DNA from: CAZYMF01 sp964648215
GTDB taxonomy: Bacteria > Desulfobacterota > Binatia > HRBIN30 > JACQVA1
Length of the DNA: 19,213 nucleotides
Direction of reading: 5' to 3'
Assembly: GCA_964648215.1 (NCBI GenBank)
Contig: CAZYMF010000083.1
Location: 1-19,213 of the forward strand
Part shown: positions 7,171 to 16,342 of the stretch, one piece after another
Layout of the letters: every line of letters begins with the position of its first letter
How positions within the stretch are numbered: the stretch's first letter is position 1
Translations under genes and position numbers: made by a program
The notes under the pieces: generated by a model
What the model was told of the DNA's origin: nothing
Databases searched by the model: none
The model's input: the letters and a program-made list of their open reading frames with translations, nothing else

Positions 7171-8472
7171 GTGGATTTTCACTCGCTGCACCTTCCCGCC
7201 CCCGTTCTCCGTGGCATCGACGCGGTGGGCTTCACCTCCTGTACGCCGATCCAGGAAAAGACGCTGCCGCTGGCGCTGGCGGGCAAGGACGTCGCCGGCC
7301 AGGCACAGACCGGAACCGGCAAAACGGCCGCGTTCCTGATCACTATCTTCACCCGCCTGCTCAAACGCCATCGCCGGCCTGCCGGCGAGGAGGACGGACA
7401 CGAGCAGCGCCCGGCCAACGCGCCGCGGGCGCTGATCATCGCGCCCACGCGCGAGCTGGTGGTACAGATTCTCCACGACGCCAAGGGTCTCGGCGAGTTC
7501 ACCGGTCTCACCATGCACGCCGTCTACGGCGGCGTCGACTACCAGAAGCAGCGGGAGACGCTGCGGGACGGCTGCGACATCCTGGTGGGCACACCCGGTC
7601 GGCTGATCGACTACTTCAAGCAGCACGTCTACACGCTGCGCTACTGCGAGGCGCTGGTGATCGACGAGGCCGACCGCATGTTCGACATGGGCTTCATCGC
7701 CGACCTGCGCTACCTGCTGCGGCGCCTGCCGCCGTACAACAAGCGCCAGTCGATGTTGTTCTCGGCCACGCTGAGCTGGAACGTCATGGAGCTCGCCTAC
7801 GAGCACATGAACGATCCGGTGAAGGTCTCGGTGTCGCCCGAGCAGATCACGGCCGAGAACGTCGATCACCATCTCTACCACGTCGGCAAGTACGAGAAGC
7901 TGCCGCTGCTCCTCGGCATCTTGCAGCACGAGAAGCCGACGCGCACGATGATCTTCGTCAATACCAAGCGCGAGGGGGAGTGGCTGGCACGCCGACTCGA
8001 GGACAACGGGCACAAGGCCAGCGCCATCACCGGCGACATCCACCAGCGCGTGCGCCTGCGCCTCATGCACGAGTTCAAGTCGGGAGAGCTGCCCATCCTG
8101 GTGGCCACCGACGTGGCCTCGCGCGGCCTGCACATCGAGGGCGTCACCCACGTGATCAACTACGATCTGCCGCAGGATCCGGAGGACTACGTGCACCGCG
8201 TCGGCCGCACGGCGCGCGCCGGCGCCTCCGGCAAGGCGGTCAGCCTGGCCTGCGAGGAGTACGTGCTGGCGCTCGAGCCGATCGAGGAGCTCACCGGGTT
8301 CAAGATCCCCACCACGCACGTCGAAGACTCGATGCTGGTCAAGCCGGTGCCGCCGTCGCGCGACCATCGCCGGCACGCCCACAATACCGGCGCGGCACAG
8401 CATCCGGCGCCACGGCGCCGCTCGCGGGGCGGCGGCCCGTCGAAGCCGCGCGCACACGCCGCCGGCCGCTGA
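7171..8472 (+). CDS. rhlB: DEAD-box ATP-dependent RNA helicase RhlB
   Basis: Cytoplasmic RNA helicase; in E. coli RhlB unwinds RNA in the degradosome. The 433 residues carry the ordered motifs of the family: F21 and the Q motif (CTPIQ at 24-28), Walker A AQTGTGKT at 45-52, PTRELVVQ, GTPGRLIDYFKQH, DEAD at 165-168, SAT, GDIHQRVRLRLMHEF, and ATDVASRGLHI followed by HRVGRTARAG. RhlB-specific wording (KDVAGQAQTGTGKTAAFL, LIDYFKQH, SLACEEYVLALEPIEE) places it closer to RhlB than to RhlE or DeaD. The C-terminal 50 residues are a basic Arg/Pro/His-rich tail, as in E. coli RhlB. GTG is the start, with AGGA five bases upstream. It is followed at 31 bases by a cold-shock-domain gene, suggesting joint action on structured RNA. 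Confidence 0.93.
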   Translation: MDFHSLHLPAPVLRGIDAVGFTSCTPIQEKTLPLALAGKDVAGQAQTGTGKTAAFLITIFTRLLKRHRRPAGEEDGHEQRPANAPRALIIAPTRELVVQILHDAKGLGEFTGLTMHAVYGGVDYQKQRETLRDGCDILVGTPGRLIDYFKQHVYTLRYCEALVIDEADRMFDMGFIADLRYLLRRLPPYNKRQSMLFSATLSWNVMELAYEHMNDPVKVSVSPEQITAENVDHHLYHVGKYEKLPLLLGILQHEKPTRTMIFVNTKREGEWLARRLEDNGHKASAITGDIHQRVRLRLMHEFKSGELPILVATDVASRGLHIEGVTHVINYDLPQDPEDYVHRVGRTARAGASGKAVSLACEEYVLALEPIEELTGFKIPTTHVEDSMLVKPVPPSRDHRRHAHNTGAAQHPAPRRRSRGGGPSKPRAHAAGR

Positions 8473-8503
8473 GACCGGGCGACGGCCCCGGAGAGGACGC
8501 ACC

Positions 8504-8707
8504 ATGTTCGGAACCATCAAGAAGATCGTCAAGGACAAAGGCTTCGGCTTCATCGTACCGGACGACAACGGCGACGAGGTGTTCTTCCACCGCTCGCGCC
8601 TGGCGCCCAAGGTGTACTTCGATGACCTACGCGAGGGCGACGAGGTCGAGTTCCAGGTCAAGCCCGGGGAGAAGGGGCCGCAGGCCTTCAACCTGAAGCC
8701 GCGTTGA
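8504..8707 (+). CDS. Small cold-shock-domain nucleic-acid-binding protein
   Basis: A 67-residue single-domain OB-fold protein of the CspA superfamily, which binds single-stranded RNA or DNA and prevents secondary structure. RNP1 is KGFGFIV (residues 12-18) and RNP2 is VFFHRS (26-31). The end has the typical GDEVEFQVKPGEKGPQAFNLKP. It lacks the usual KWFN start of CspA (here MFGTIKKIVKDKG), so it is a divergent member. GGAGAGG lies 7 bases before the ATG. The 31-base spacing after rhlB supports co-transcription with the helicase, fitting a pair that remodels RNA together. Whether it is cold-induced cannot be read from the sequence. Confidence 0.9.
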   Translation: MFGTIKKIVKDKGFGFIVPDDNGDEVFFHRSRLAPKVYFDDLREGDEVEFQVKPGEKGPQAFNLKPR

Positions 8708-8774
8708 CTCGCCCCGGGCACTCGATGGCCGAAACTCTTCGCTGGTCGGGACCGGCCGCGCGAGCCGGGCAGCG

Positions 8775-10361
8775 ATGAGCCCGTCCCCTTCGAGCTCGGT
8801 TGCCGACGCGGAGGCGCCGGCAACGCCCGCCGCGGCCGTCAGCGCCAGCCGGTCGCTCGCCTGGCCGCTGTGGGTCGCCCCCACGGCTGCGGGAATCCTG
8901 ATCGGGTCGACCTTCCTCGACTTCCACCTCTACCCGCTCGCCTGGATCTCCTTCGCGCCGCTGCTGTGGGCGCTCGATGGCGCCCGCACCCGTCGCGAGA
9001 CGATCCTCGTTGCCGCCATCGCCGGCGTGGTCACCAACATCCTCGGCTTCTACTGGCTGGTCTACACCATCAGCGTGTTCGGCGGCTTTCCGTACGTGGT
9101 CGCCGCCTTCTTCTTCGCCTGCCTCACCGCCTACTCGTCGCTGCAGTTCGTGCTCCTCGGCCTCGCCTTCCGGCGCACGGGCTGGGGGCCGCTCGGCCTG
9201 GCTCCGGCGGTGATCTGGACGGCGCTCGAGTTTCTCTATCCGAGCCTGTTCCCATGGCGGATGGCCAACTCGCAGTACCACGTCGTGCCGCTGATCCAGA
9301 TCGGCGACGTCACCGGGCCGTTCGGCCTCAGCCTGGTGCTGGTGTGGGCCGGCAGCGCCGTGGCGATGCTGTGGCGCGCTTCCGGCTGGCGGCGCGTCGC
9401 CCCGCTGCTCGCGGCCACCGCGGCCGGCGTCGGCCTCTACACCTACGGCTTGCTCCGCATCCCAACCGTCGCGGCCGCGATGAAGGCGGCCCCGCACGTA
9501 CCGGTGGCGCTGGTGCAGGGCAACGTCGGTATCAAAGAGAAGGGCAACGTGGCCTACTTCGAGGTCAACGTCGACCGCTACCGGCAGCTCACGGCGGACG
9601 TGCAGAACCGCGTCGCCCTCGCCATCTGGCCGGAGACCGTGGTGCAGAAATGGGTGCCGGCGGACGCCACCGTCCTCGACGAGGGCGACCTGCCCTTCCC
9701 CGGGCTGCGCACCGATCTGCTCTATGGCGGCCTCGCCTTTCGGCAGACGGGCCCGCGCCAGGCCGACGAGTTCAACAGCGCCTTCCTCGTCGGCCCCTTC
9801 GGCCACGTCCTCGGACGATACGACAAGCAGGTCCTCATGCCGTTCGGCGAGTACCTGCCGTTTGCCTCGTACTTCCCGTTTCTCAAGAAGCTCAGTCCGG
9901 AGACCGGCGGCTTCACCGCCGGCCGAGTGTCGCTGCCCTTCGACGTGCCCGGCCTCGGCCGCGTCGGTCCGCTGATCTGCTTCGAGGACCTGACGTCGCG
10001 CATTCCCCGGGCGATGACGCGCGCGGGCGCCGAGGTGCTGGTGGCGATCGCCAACGACGCCTGGTACGGGCACACCGCCGCGCCCTACGAGCACCAGGCG
10101 CTGGCGCTGTGGCGCGCGCTGGAGACGCGGCGCTACCTCGTCCGCGTCAACAACAGCGGCGTCAGCGGCGTGATCGATCCGCTCGGGCAGGTGGTGGCGA
10201 CGCTGCCGATCTTCACCAGCAACGCGCTGGTGGCGTCGGTCGAGCCGTTGCGGATCGCCTCCGTCTACACGGCGATCGGCGACCTCTTCGCCTGGCTCGT
10301 CGTCCTGGCAGCGACGTTCCTCTTGCTGCGCGGCCGCGGCGCGGCCGCGCGAAAAGCTTGA
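8775..10361 (+). CDS. lnt: Apolipoprotein N-acyltransferase
   Basis: Inner-membrane enzyme that adds the third acyl chain to the N-terminal cysteine of lipoproteins, the last step of lipoprotein maturation before Lol transport. The 528 residues (E. coli 512) show several N-terminal membrane helices (about 30-235), a periplasmic nitrilase-like domain (about 245-495) and a final helix (about 498-520). The catalytic triad is visible as E287 (IWPET), K351 (YDKQVLMPFGEYLP) and C402 (ICFED; the family usually has CYE). NDAWYG and RVNNSGVSG are also conserved. The N-terminus carries about 25 Ser/Ala/Pro-rich residues of low complexity. The start at 8775 has no strong Shine-Dalgarno site. It lies 67 bases after the cold-shock gene and is probably in the same transcript. 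It ends at a convergent terminator. Confidence 0.95.
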   Translation: MSPSPSSSVADAEAPATPAAAVSASRSLAWPLWVAPTAAGILIGSTFLDFHLYPLAWISFAPLLWALDGARTRRETILVAAIAGVVTNILGFYWLVYTISVFGGFPYVVAAFFFACLTAYSSLQFVLLGLAFRRTGWGPLGLAPAVIWTALEFLYPSLFPWRMANSQYHVVPLIQIGDVTGPFGLSLVLVWAGSAVAMLWRASGWRRVAPLLAATAAGVGLYTYGLLRIPTVAAAMKAAPHVPVALVQGNVGIKEKGNVAYFEVNVDRYRQLTADVQNRVALAIWPETVVQKWVPADATVLDEGDLPFPGLRTDLLYGGLAFRQTGPRQADEFNSAFLVGPFGHVLGRYDKQVLMPFGEYLPFASYFPFLKKLSPETGGFTAGRVSLPFDVPGLGRVGPLICFEDLTSRIPRAMTRAGAEVLVAIANDAWYGHTAAPYEHQALALWRALETRRYLVRVNNSGVSGVIDPLGQVVATLPIFTSNALVASVEPLRIASVYTAIGDLFAWLVVLAATFLLLRGRGAAARKA

Positions 10362-10410
10362 TAGCGGAAAGCGCAAAGCCGGAGGGCGCCCTGCTTTTCG
10401 CTTTCAGCTA
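10362..10410. terminator. Imperfect long inverted repeat, likely bidirectional terminator between lnt and the dockerin gene
   Basis: Arms 10362-10379 and 10393-10410 pair at 16 of 18 positions, starting directly after the lnt stop and ending two bases before the stop of the convergent gene. The tip contains GGGCGCC. Each arm carries A-rich or T-rich blocks (GCGGAAA, GCGCAAA; CTTTTCGCTTTC), so the structure serves both directions, though neither side has a classical long U tract. The blocks repeat with a 7-base period. Confidence 0.6.
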
Positions 10411-10412
10411 TC

Positions 10413-12482
10413 TTACTGAATCTTTTCGATCAGCGACCCGATATCGTCCCGATTCACCGTCCCGTCGCCGTTGACGTCGCCCGTGCCGCAAGTGCCCCCG
10501 GCGCCGGTTACGGTCAACGGCAGCAACGCCGGCAGGTCCGCTGCCGACACGCGGCCGTCGCAGTTCACGTCGCCCGAGAGCGGAACCGGTGTGGCGGTCG
10601 AAGTAGCCGTGGCCGTGGGCGGCTCCGTCGGCGTCGAGGTGCGGGTTCGCGTCGGCGTGTCGGTTCGGGTGGGCGTGAGGGATGGCGTCGGCGTCCGCGT
10701 GGCGGTCGCCGTGGCCGTGGGCGTCGGCGACAACGTCGGAGTCGCCGTGCTGGTCCGTGTCGGCGTGTCGGTTCGGGTGGGCGTGAGGGATGGCGTCGGC
10801 GTAGCCGTCGGGCTAGCGGTGGCCTCGGGGGTGGGGAGCTGCGCGACACGACCCAACCAGGTACCCCACTGGTTCGGGATGGCGGAGGCGTACTCGTGGA
10901 ACATCCAGATGTCGTCGGTGACCGGATCGGCGGCGATGCCGCCGTAGTCGCCCCAGCGATTGAAGTTGGAACCGGGGGGGCGATTGTCGTAACTCGCCAA
11001 CCCCTGCTTCAGCGTCGCCACCGCCTGCATCGTGCCGGGCGGATCCGAGACCAGCCGGCAGGTGTAGAAGGCCGAGCCGTAAATCGTCGTGTCGACGCCG
11101 CTCATCACCACGCAGGCGTTGCCGTAGGCGTCGGGCTGGATGGCGGGATAGAAGTAGCAGCGCATGGGATCGGCCACCGTGCCCGACTGCAGCAGCGTCG
11201 GGCCGCTCGGTTCGATCTGATACCAGCGCGCCTCGGCGCGCGCGCGGCCGGCATCGGGCTGCGTGTGCGCCGCCCACAGAGTGCCGTTGCGCTCGACGAC
11301 GTTGAGGACGCGACTATCCCCGGTGTCGAGGGGCGTGCCGCCGCCCTTCTGGCCGCACTGGGGCACGACGATCAGATCGTGAAAGCTGGGCACTTCCAGG
11401 TTGGCCGGCGACAGCGTCGGCGTGCCGGCGGGATCGTTCACCGTCCAGACGGTGAGGAAGCCGGCGGTGTCGTCGACGCTCACGTCGTTGGTCGCCAGCA
11501 TGTGCTCGGGGCCGTCGTCGAAGTTGATGCTCGGCGTGATGGAGAAGTCGTCGTACCCGGTATCGGGGTTGCCGAGAGTCGGGCTCGGTGGTGCGCCGAT
11601 CTCGAAGATGGTCGGCGTCGCCCCCGAGAGCAGCTCGGCCTTGGGGATGATCCACACCTTCACGTAGCGGAACTCGTTGGTGTTCGTGAACATGTTGGCG
11701 GTGACGTAGAGGTTGTCGGCGTCGACGCCGAGGCCGGGGAAGTCGGCCCAGTTGTGATTGATCTGCTGGCCGCCGTCGCGATCGGCATCGATGACGTAGT
11801 TCCACCAGCCGCTACTCGGGCTGCCGCTGGCGCTCAGGTTCTCCGGATCGCTCGCCTTCGACACGTTGATGTAGAGAAAGGAGTCCGGGCTCATCTGCCC
11901 CTCGAGCGCCGCGGCGAAGAAGCGGCCGGAGTGCGGGTCGTAAATGACCTTCGGGTCGAAGGTGAAAGACTCTGGACCTGCTGGAGGAACGTTGAAAAAG
12001 GAGTTCAGCGCGCGCTGCTCGGTAATCGTTCCGCCCTTGGAGAGCAGCGCCGCGCCGCCGTTGACGAGGGCGACGAGATCGCTGGGGCCGGCGGCGACGA
12101 TGGGATCGGGAGGAATGAACATGGTGTAGGCGATCCCGCTCGTGCCGAGCGACAGCGCCGGTGCCGTCGGCAGGGCGAAGCCGAGGGCTGCCGGCGCGAG
12201 GCTTCGCGGTGGAAGCGAACTGGCCGACGGGCGAACCGGCCCCGCAAGCCGCGGGATGACGACGGGCTCGCCCGTCGTCTCGGGTGCCGGCGCCCGCCGC
12301 GCGGCGACGGGAGTGGCCACGCCGAGGATCGGGAAGTACTCCTTTGCCAGCGCCCCGCCGGGCCAGGCCAGCGCGGGCAAAACCGCCGCCAGCAGCAGCC
12401 GCGTTCCCCGGCGCCGAGCAGCGGCGGTTCGCGTCGAAGAGAGCGCGCCCACCGCGCGGGCGCCAGCCTGATCCGCTGCCAT
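10413..12482 (-). CDS. Secreted protein with Thr/Pro linker and C-terminal dockerin domain
   Basis: Predicted 689-residue secreted protein of unknown function. Residues 1-46 resemble a long signal peptide (basic stretch, then LLLAAVLPALAWPGGALA). The body, about 47-550, has repeated Asp/Gly/aromatic beta-strand motifs such as FDPKVIYDPHSGRFFAAALEGQ and HNWADFPGLGVDADNLYVTANMF, suggesting a beta-propeller, but I recognise no named family. A Thr/Pro linker fills about 551-636. The last 53 residues form a dockerin-type module with two intact calcium loops (DVNCDGRVSAAD and DVNGDGTVNRDD). The frame is open further upstream, but that stretch is antisense to or beyond the dehydrogenase gene; the ATG at 12482 gives the signal peptide. 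It lies 62 bases after the dehydrogenase gene, and whether it belongs to that operon is unclear. The dockerin could in principle bind the cohesin-like domain of the gene at 1038. Confidence 0.8.
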   Translation of the reverse strand: MAADQAGARAVGALSSTRTAAARRRGTRLLLAAVLPALAWPGGALAKEYFPILGVATPVAARRAPAPETTGEPVVIPRLAGPVRPSASSLPPRSLAPAALGFALPTAPALSLGTSGIAYTMFIPPDPIVAAGPSDLVALVNGGAALLSKGGTITEQRALNSFFNVPPAGPESFTFDPKVIYDPHSGRFFAAALEGQMSPDSFLYINVSKASDPENLSASGSPSSGWWNYVIDADRDGGQQINHNWADFPGLGVDADNLYVTANMFTNTNEFRYVKVWIIPKAELLSGATPTIFEIGAPPSPTLGNPDTGYDDFSITPSINFDDGPEHMLATNDVSVDDTAGFLTVWTVNDPAGTPTLSPANLEVPSFHDLIVVPQCGQKGGGTPLDTGDSRVLNVVERNGTLWAAHTQPDAGRARAEARWYQIEPSGPTLLQSGTVADPMRCYFYPAIQPDAYGNACVVMSGVDTTIYGSAFYTCRLVSDPPGTMQAVATLKQGLASYDNRPPGSNFNRWGDYGGIAADPVTDDIWMFHEYASAIPNQWGTWLGRVAQLPTPEATASPTATPTPSLTPTRTDTPTRTSTATPTLSPTPTATATATRTPTPSLTPTRTDTPTRTRTSTPTEPPTATATSTATPVPLSGDVNCDGRVSAADLPALLPLTVTGAGGTCGTGDVNGDGTVNRDDIGSLIEKIQ
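10651..10802 (-). repeat. Duplicated 44-base block (108-base period) in the Thr/Pro linker
   Basis: An identical 44-base block occurs at 10651-10694 and 10759-10802, a 108-base (36-codon) period. It encodes the repeated linker segment TPTPSLTPTRTDTPT. It is in frame and inside the dockerin gene, consistent with linker expansion by tandem duplication. Confidence 0.8.
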
Positions 12483-12544
12483 TCCGTCCGATCCGTCGCG
12501 CCTTCTTAGCCGCTTTGCCGGGCACAAGCGATCGGCGGCGCGGA

Positions 12545-13783
12545 TCACGCAGAGGCGGCGTACTCGAAAAGCACCTTCACCGCCCGCGACGCCCCCTGGT
12601 CCCAGCAGGTCATGAACGCGTCTTTGTACTGGTCGAGGCGGTAGCGATGGGTGACGATCGGGGTGACGTCGAGCTGTCGGGTGCGGATGAGCTCGAAGTA
12701 CCACTCCATCGCGTGCTGGCGGCGCCCTTGCCACTCCTCGATGGCGAAGGCGTTGGAGCCGATGATGGCGAGCTCCTTGAAATAGAGCGGTGTCCACTCG
12801 AAGCGCTGGGGCACCTCGACCCCGGTGACGACGATCTTGCCGCGCGGACGCGTGACGCGAACGGCGATCTCCAGCACCTCGGCGGAGCCGACCGAGTCGT
12901 AGACGACGTCGACGCCGCCGTTGAGCATCGGCTGCCCGTGCCACGGTCGCTGCATCTCCGCGGCGGTGAGCTCGCTCACCGCCGCGATCACCAGGGCCGT
13001 CGGCCGCCAGGAGACCACGCGCTCGGCGCCGAAGCGGCGGGCCAGCTCGGCCTGGTGATCGAAGCGCGCCACGGCGCAGACGCGCACGCTGGGATAGAGA
13101 TTGCGCAGGATCGCGATGGCCAGCAAGCCGAGGGTACCGCAGCCGTAGACGAGGGCGATCCCGCCTTCGTCGGGCGGATGGTGCAGGATCGCGTGCAACG
13201 ACACCGAGAATGGATCGGCGAGAACCGCCGCCTCGTCACCGATCTCGTCCGGGATCGGGATGCACTGCGACTCGTGCGCCGGCACCAGCGGCGCGAAGCC
13301 GCCGGTGGCGTGGCGGCTGTTGCCGGTATGGATGCCGGCGGCGATGACGCCGCGGGTGAAGTTCTCGCACTGCGCGTACTCGCCCCGGGCGCACCAGCGG
13401 CAGGGTGGGCGGATTCCCCGCGGCGCGCAGGAAAGCCACGGGTTCAACACCACGCGCTCGCCGACGCGGCGCTGCGTCGCCGCCGGCCCGACGGAGTCGA
13501 TCACGCCGACCACCTCGTGCCCGAGCACGTGGGGAAACGAGATCAGCGCGGTCATCGGATTGTTCAGCCGTCCCTTGAGGAACACCTGCTTGTAGTCGCT
13601 GCCGCAAAGACCGCAGAGGCGGGTGCGGATGGTGACCCAGTCGGGTGCCGGGAACAGGGGCGCGGCGATCTCCTTCATCGTCATCGGCGCCAGCGGCCCG
13701 ACGTAGGCGCGCGGGCTGATCCTGGCGAGGATCTTCGTCAGGGCTTGCCGCGGCAAGCTGTTCTCGAACACCAGAGCGCGCAT
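12545..13783 (-). CDS. Zinc-dependent medium-chain alcohol dehydrogenase family protein
   Basis: NAD(P)-dependent oxidoreductase of the medium-chain dehydrogenase superfamily, 412 residues; the substrate cannot be read from the sequence. Catalytic zinc ligands are visible as C60 (GLCGSD), H89-E90 (GHE) and probably E184. The Rossmann motif is GCGTLG at 214-219. The structural zinc cluster is unusual: C128, C131 and C139 have the normal spacing, but the first cysteine (C119, in SCAPRGIRPPC) is set back by an insert, as in some uncharacterised members. The ATG at 13783 is followed by a conserved N-terminus. It lies 53 bases after the aminotransferase gene on the same strand, so it may handle the same aldehyde, alcohol or amine chemistry. 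A possible own -10 element lies in the gap. Confidence 0.88.
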   Translation of the reverse strand: MRALVFENSLPRQALTKILARISPRAYVGPLAPMTMKEIAAPLFPAPDWVTIRTRLCGLCGSDYKQVFLKGRLNNPMTALISFPHVLGHEVVGVIDSVGPAATQRRVGERVVLNPWLSCAPRGIRPPCRWCARGEYAQCENFTRGVIAAGIHTGNSRHATGGFAPLVPAHESQCIPIPDEIGDEAAVLADPFSVSLHAILHHPPDEGGIALVYGCGTLGLLAIAILRNLYPSVRVCAVARFDHQAELARRFGAERVVSWRPTALVIAAVSELTAAEMQRPWHGQPMLNGGVDVVYDSVGSAEVLEIAVRVTRPRGKIVVTGVEVPQRFEWTPLYFKELAIIGSNAFAIEEWQGRRQHAMEWYFELIRTRQLDVTPIVTHRYRLDQYKDAFMTCWDQGASRAVKVLFEYAASA

Positions 13784-13790
13784 GCCGCGG

Positions 13791-13796
13791 CCTATA
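13791..13796 (-). promoter_or_regulatory. Candidate extended -10 element before the dehydrogenase gene
   Basis: On the minus strand GTGCTATAGG contains TGC plus TATAGG (13796-13791), ending 7 bases before the ATG at 13783. That is the spacing expected for a leaderless transcript. It shares GTGCTAT with the -10 of luxE. No good -35 is visible. Confidence 0.3.
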
Positions 13797-13822
13797 GCAC
13801 GGGCGCGCCGCGAGCCAGTAGC

Positions 13823-13835
13823 GCGGGCGCGCCCG

Positions 13836-13836
<1 letters not shown>
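13823..13836. repeat. Perfect 14-base GC palindrome at the end of the aminotransferase gene
   Basis: GCGGGCGCGCCCGC is fully self-complementary and begins within the stop codon region of the aminotransferase. A CGGGCGCGCC core is repeated at 13800-13809. No T-run follows, so an intrinsic terminator is not supported. It could form a hairpin at the end of the transcript or cruciform DNA. Confidence 0.4.
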
Positions 13837-15049
<1,213 letters not shown>

Positions 15050-15053
<4 letters not shown>

Positions 15054-16342
15054 GACAGACCCATCCATTCGCGCACGCGCGGCCGGCCGCCCGGGCGCCA
15101 CGTCAGATCCGGTCGCTGCATCTCCCCCAGCGGACAGACGCGATGCACGCCGGCGGCGGCGAGGATTCGGCCCAGCTCGTCGTAGCGCCGCGGCGCGGCG
15201 GCGACACCGGCGGCCTCGAGGTAGCGGCGAACGGGGGCGAGCACCGCGGAGATCTCGTTCAGATCGGCCACCGGCTTGATCCACAGCGTGCGGTTCAACG
15301 GCGTCGGCAGGAATGCCGGCGTGCCGTCATAGACCACGGTCCACCGCAGGCCGCCGGGCGAGCGGAACACGGCGATCTCCTCGCCGCGAACGCCGCGCCA
15401 CTCCGCCTCTTCGCGAAAGCGTTGCAGCGCGGCCTGCTCTTCCAGGCTCGAGCGACGCGGGGGAAGCTCGCCAGCGAGGCGCTCGAGCTGGCGGCCGACC
15501 TCCGCAGCGAACTCCTCGACCCGCCGCGCACCGCCGCGCTCGACGTAGGCGAGCTGGGGAGACAGACACCCCTGCTGATCCCAGAGCGTGGCGTCGTACG
15601 CCAGGCGATGGGCGACCGCGGCTGCGTCGTCCAAGGACTCGCGGGCAATCGCGGCAAAGCTGACGCGGTGGCCGTGGCCGACGAAGCGGCCGGAGGTGCG
15701 GCGTTCGATATCGGCGACGGTGGCGTCGGAGCCCGAGGCGACGACGAGGTCCGCCGCGTCGAAGGCGGCCGCCTCGACGTCGAGCCGACCTCCCGTCCAG
15801 TAGACGGCCGCGACACACTCGGCCAGGTCCGCGTCCACTTCCGCGATCGATGCGACGAAGAGCGGAGGGAAAACGGGATCGCCGTGGCCCGTCTTCACCA
15901 GCGCGGCCGACGCGATGGCCAGCGACAGGACGATCGGGCTGGCGCCGAGGGCGGGGATGTTGCCGGAGAGCACGTGGACGATGAGAGGCGTCCCGCCGAG
16001 CTCCGCGATGCGCCCGCGTCCGCCCAGCTCCTCGTCGAGCAGTCGGCCGACGGCCACCGCGCCCAGAGGCTCGAGCAGCAGCGGCAGACCGTGACGGATC
16101 ATGGCGGCGGAGAAGCCGCTCGCGGCCGGTAGCTCGGCTTCGGCCCGCCGCCGCCAGGGCGAATCCCGATCGAGCCAACGCTCGACCACGGCCCCGAGCA
16201 CGCGCAGCACGTCATCGACCGAGCGCCGCCGCAGCACGCGCTCCCGCGCCGCTTTCAGCGCCGCCGCCAACTGCTGCAGCTCGGTGGCCGAGGCCGGGCG
16301 CCGAGCCGAGGCCGCCACGTCACCGCTTGCCCGGGTCTTCAC
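15050..16342 (-). CDS. luxC: LuxC-family acyl-CoA reductase
   Basis: Aldehyde dehydrogenase-superfamily reductase that takes an acyl group from a LuxE-type protein or from CoA and reduces it with NADPH to an aldehyde. The 430-residue product shows the LuxC signatures VLSGNIPALGASPIVLSL (about 124-141) and YDATLWDQQGCLSPQ, with catalytic Cys259. The GTG at 16342 overlaps the luxE stop by four bases (GTGA). An upstream in-frame GTG at 16357 is an alternative. The frame is open further upstream, but that stretch overlaps luxE. Length is somewhat below the approximately 480 of luminous-bacterial LuxC. No luxA, luxB or luxD lies nearby, so a non-luminescent aldehyde pathway is likely. The symbol denotes the family. 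Confidence 0.88.

Noticed and set aside
8688..10376. Long minus-strand open frame antisense to lnt, and similar antisense frames at 10896-12509, 12284-13894 and 13782-15185
   Set aside because: All oppose genes with complete catalytic motifs and give low-complexity translations without domains.
12483..12944. Upstream extension of the dockerin protein frame
   Set aside because: It overlaps the dehydrogenase gene in antiphase on the same strand and would put residues before a clear signal peptide.
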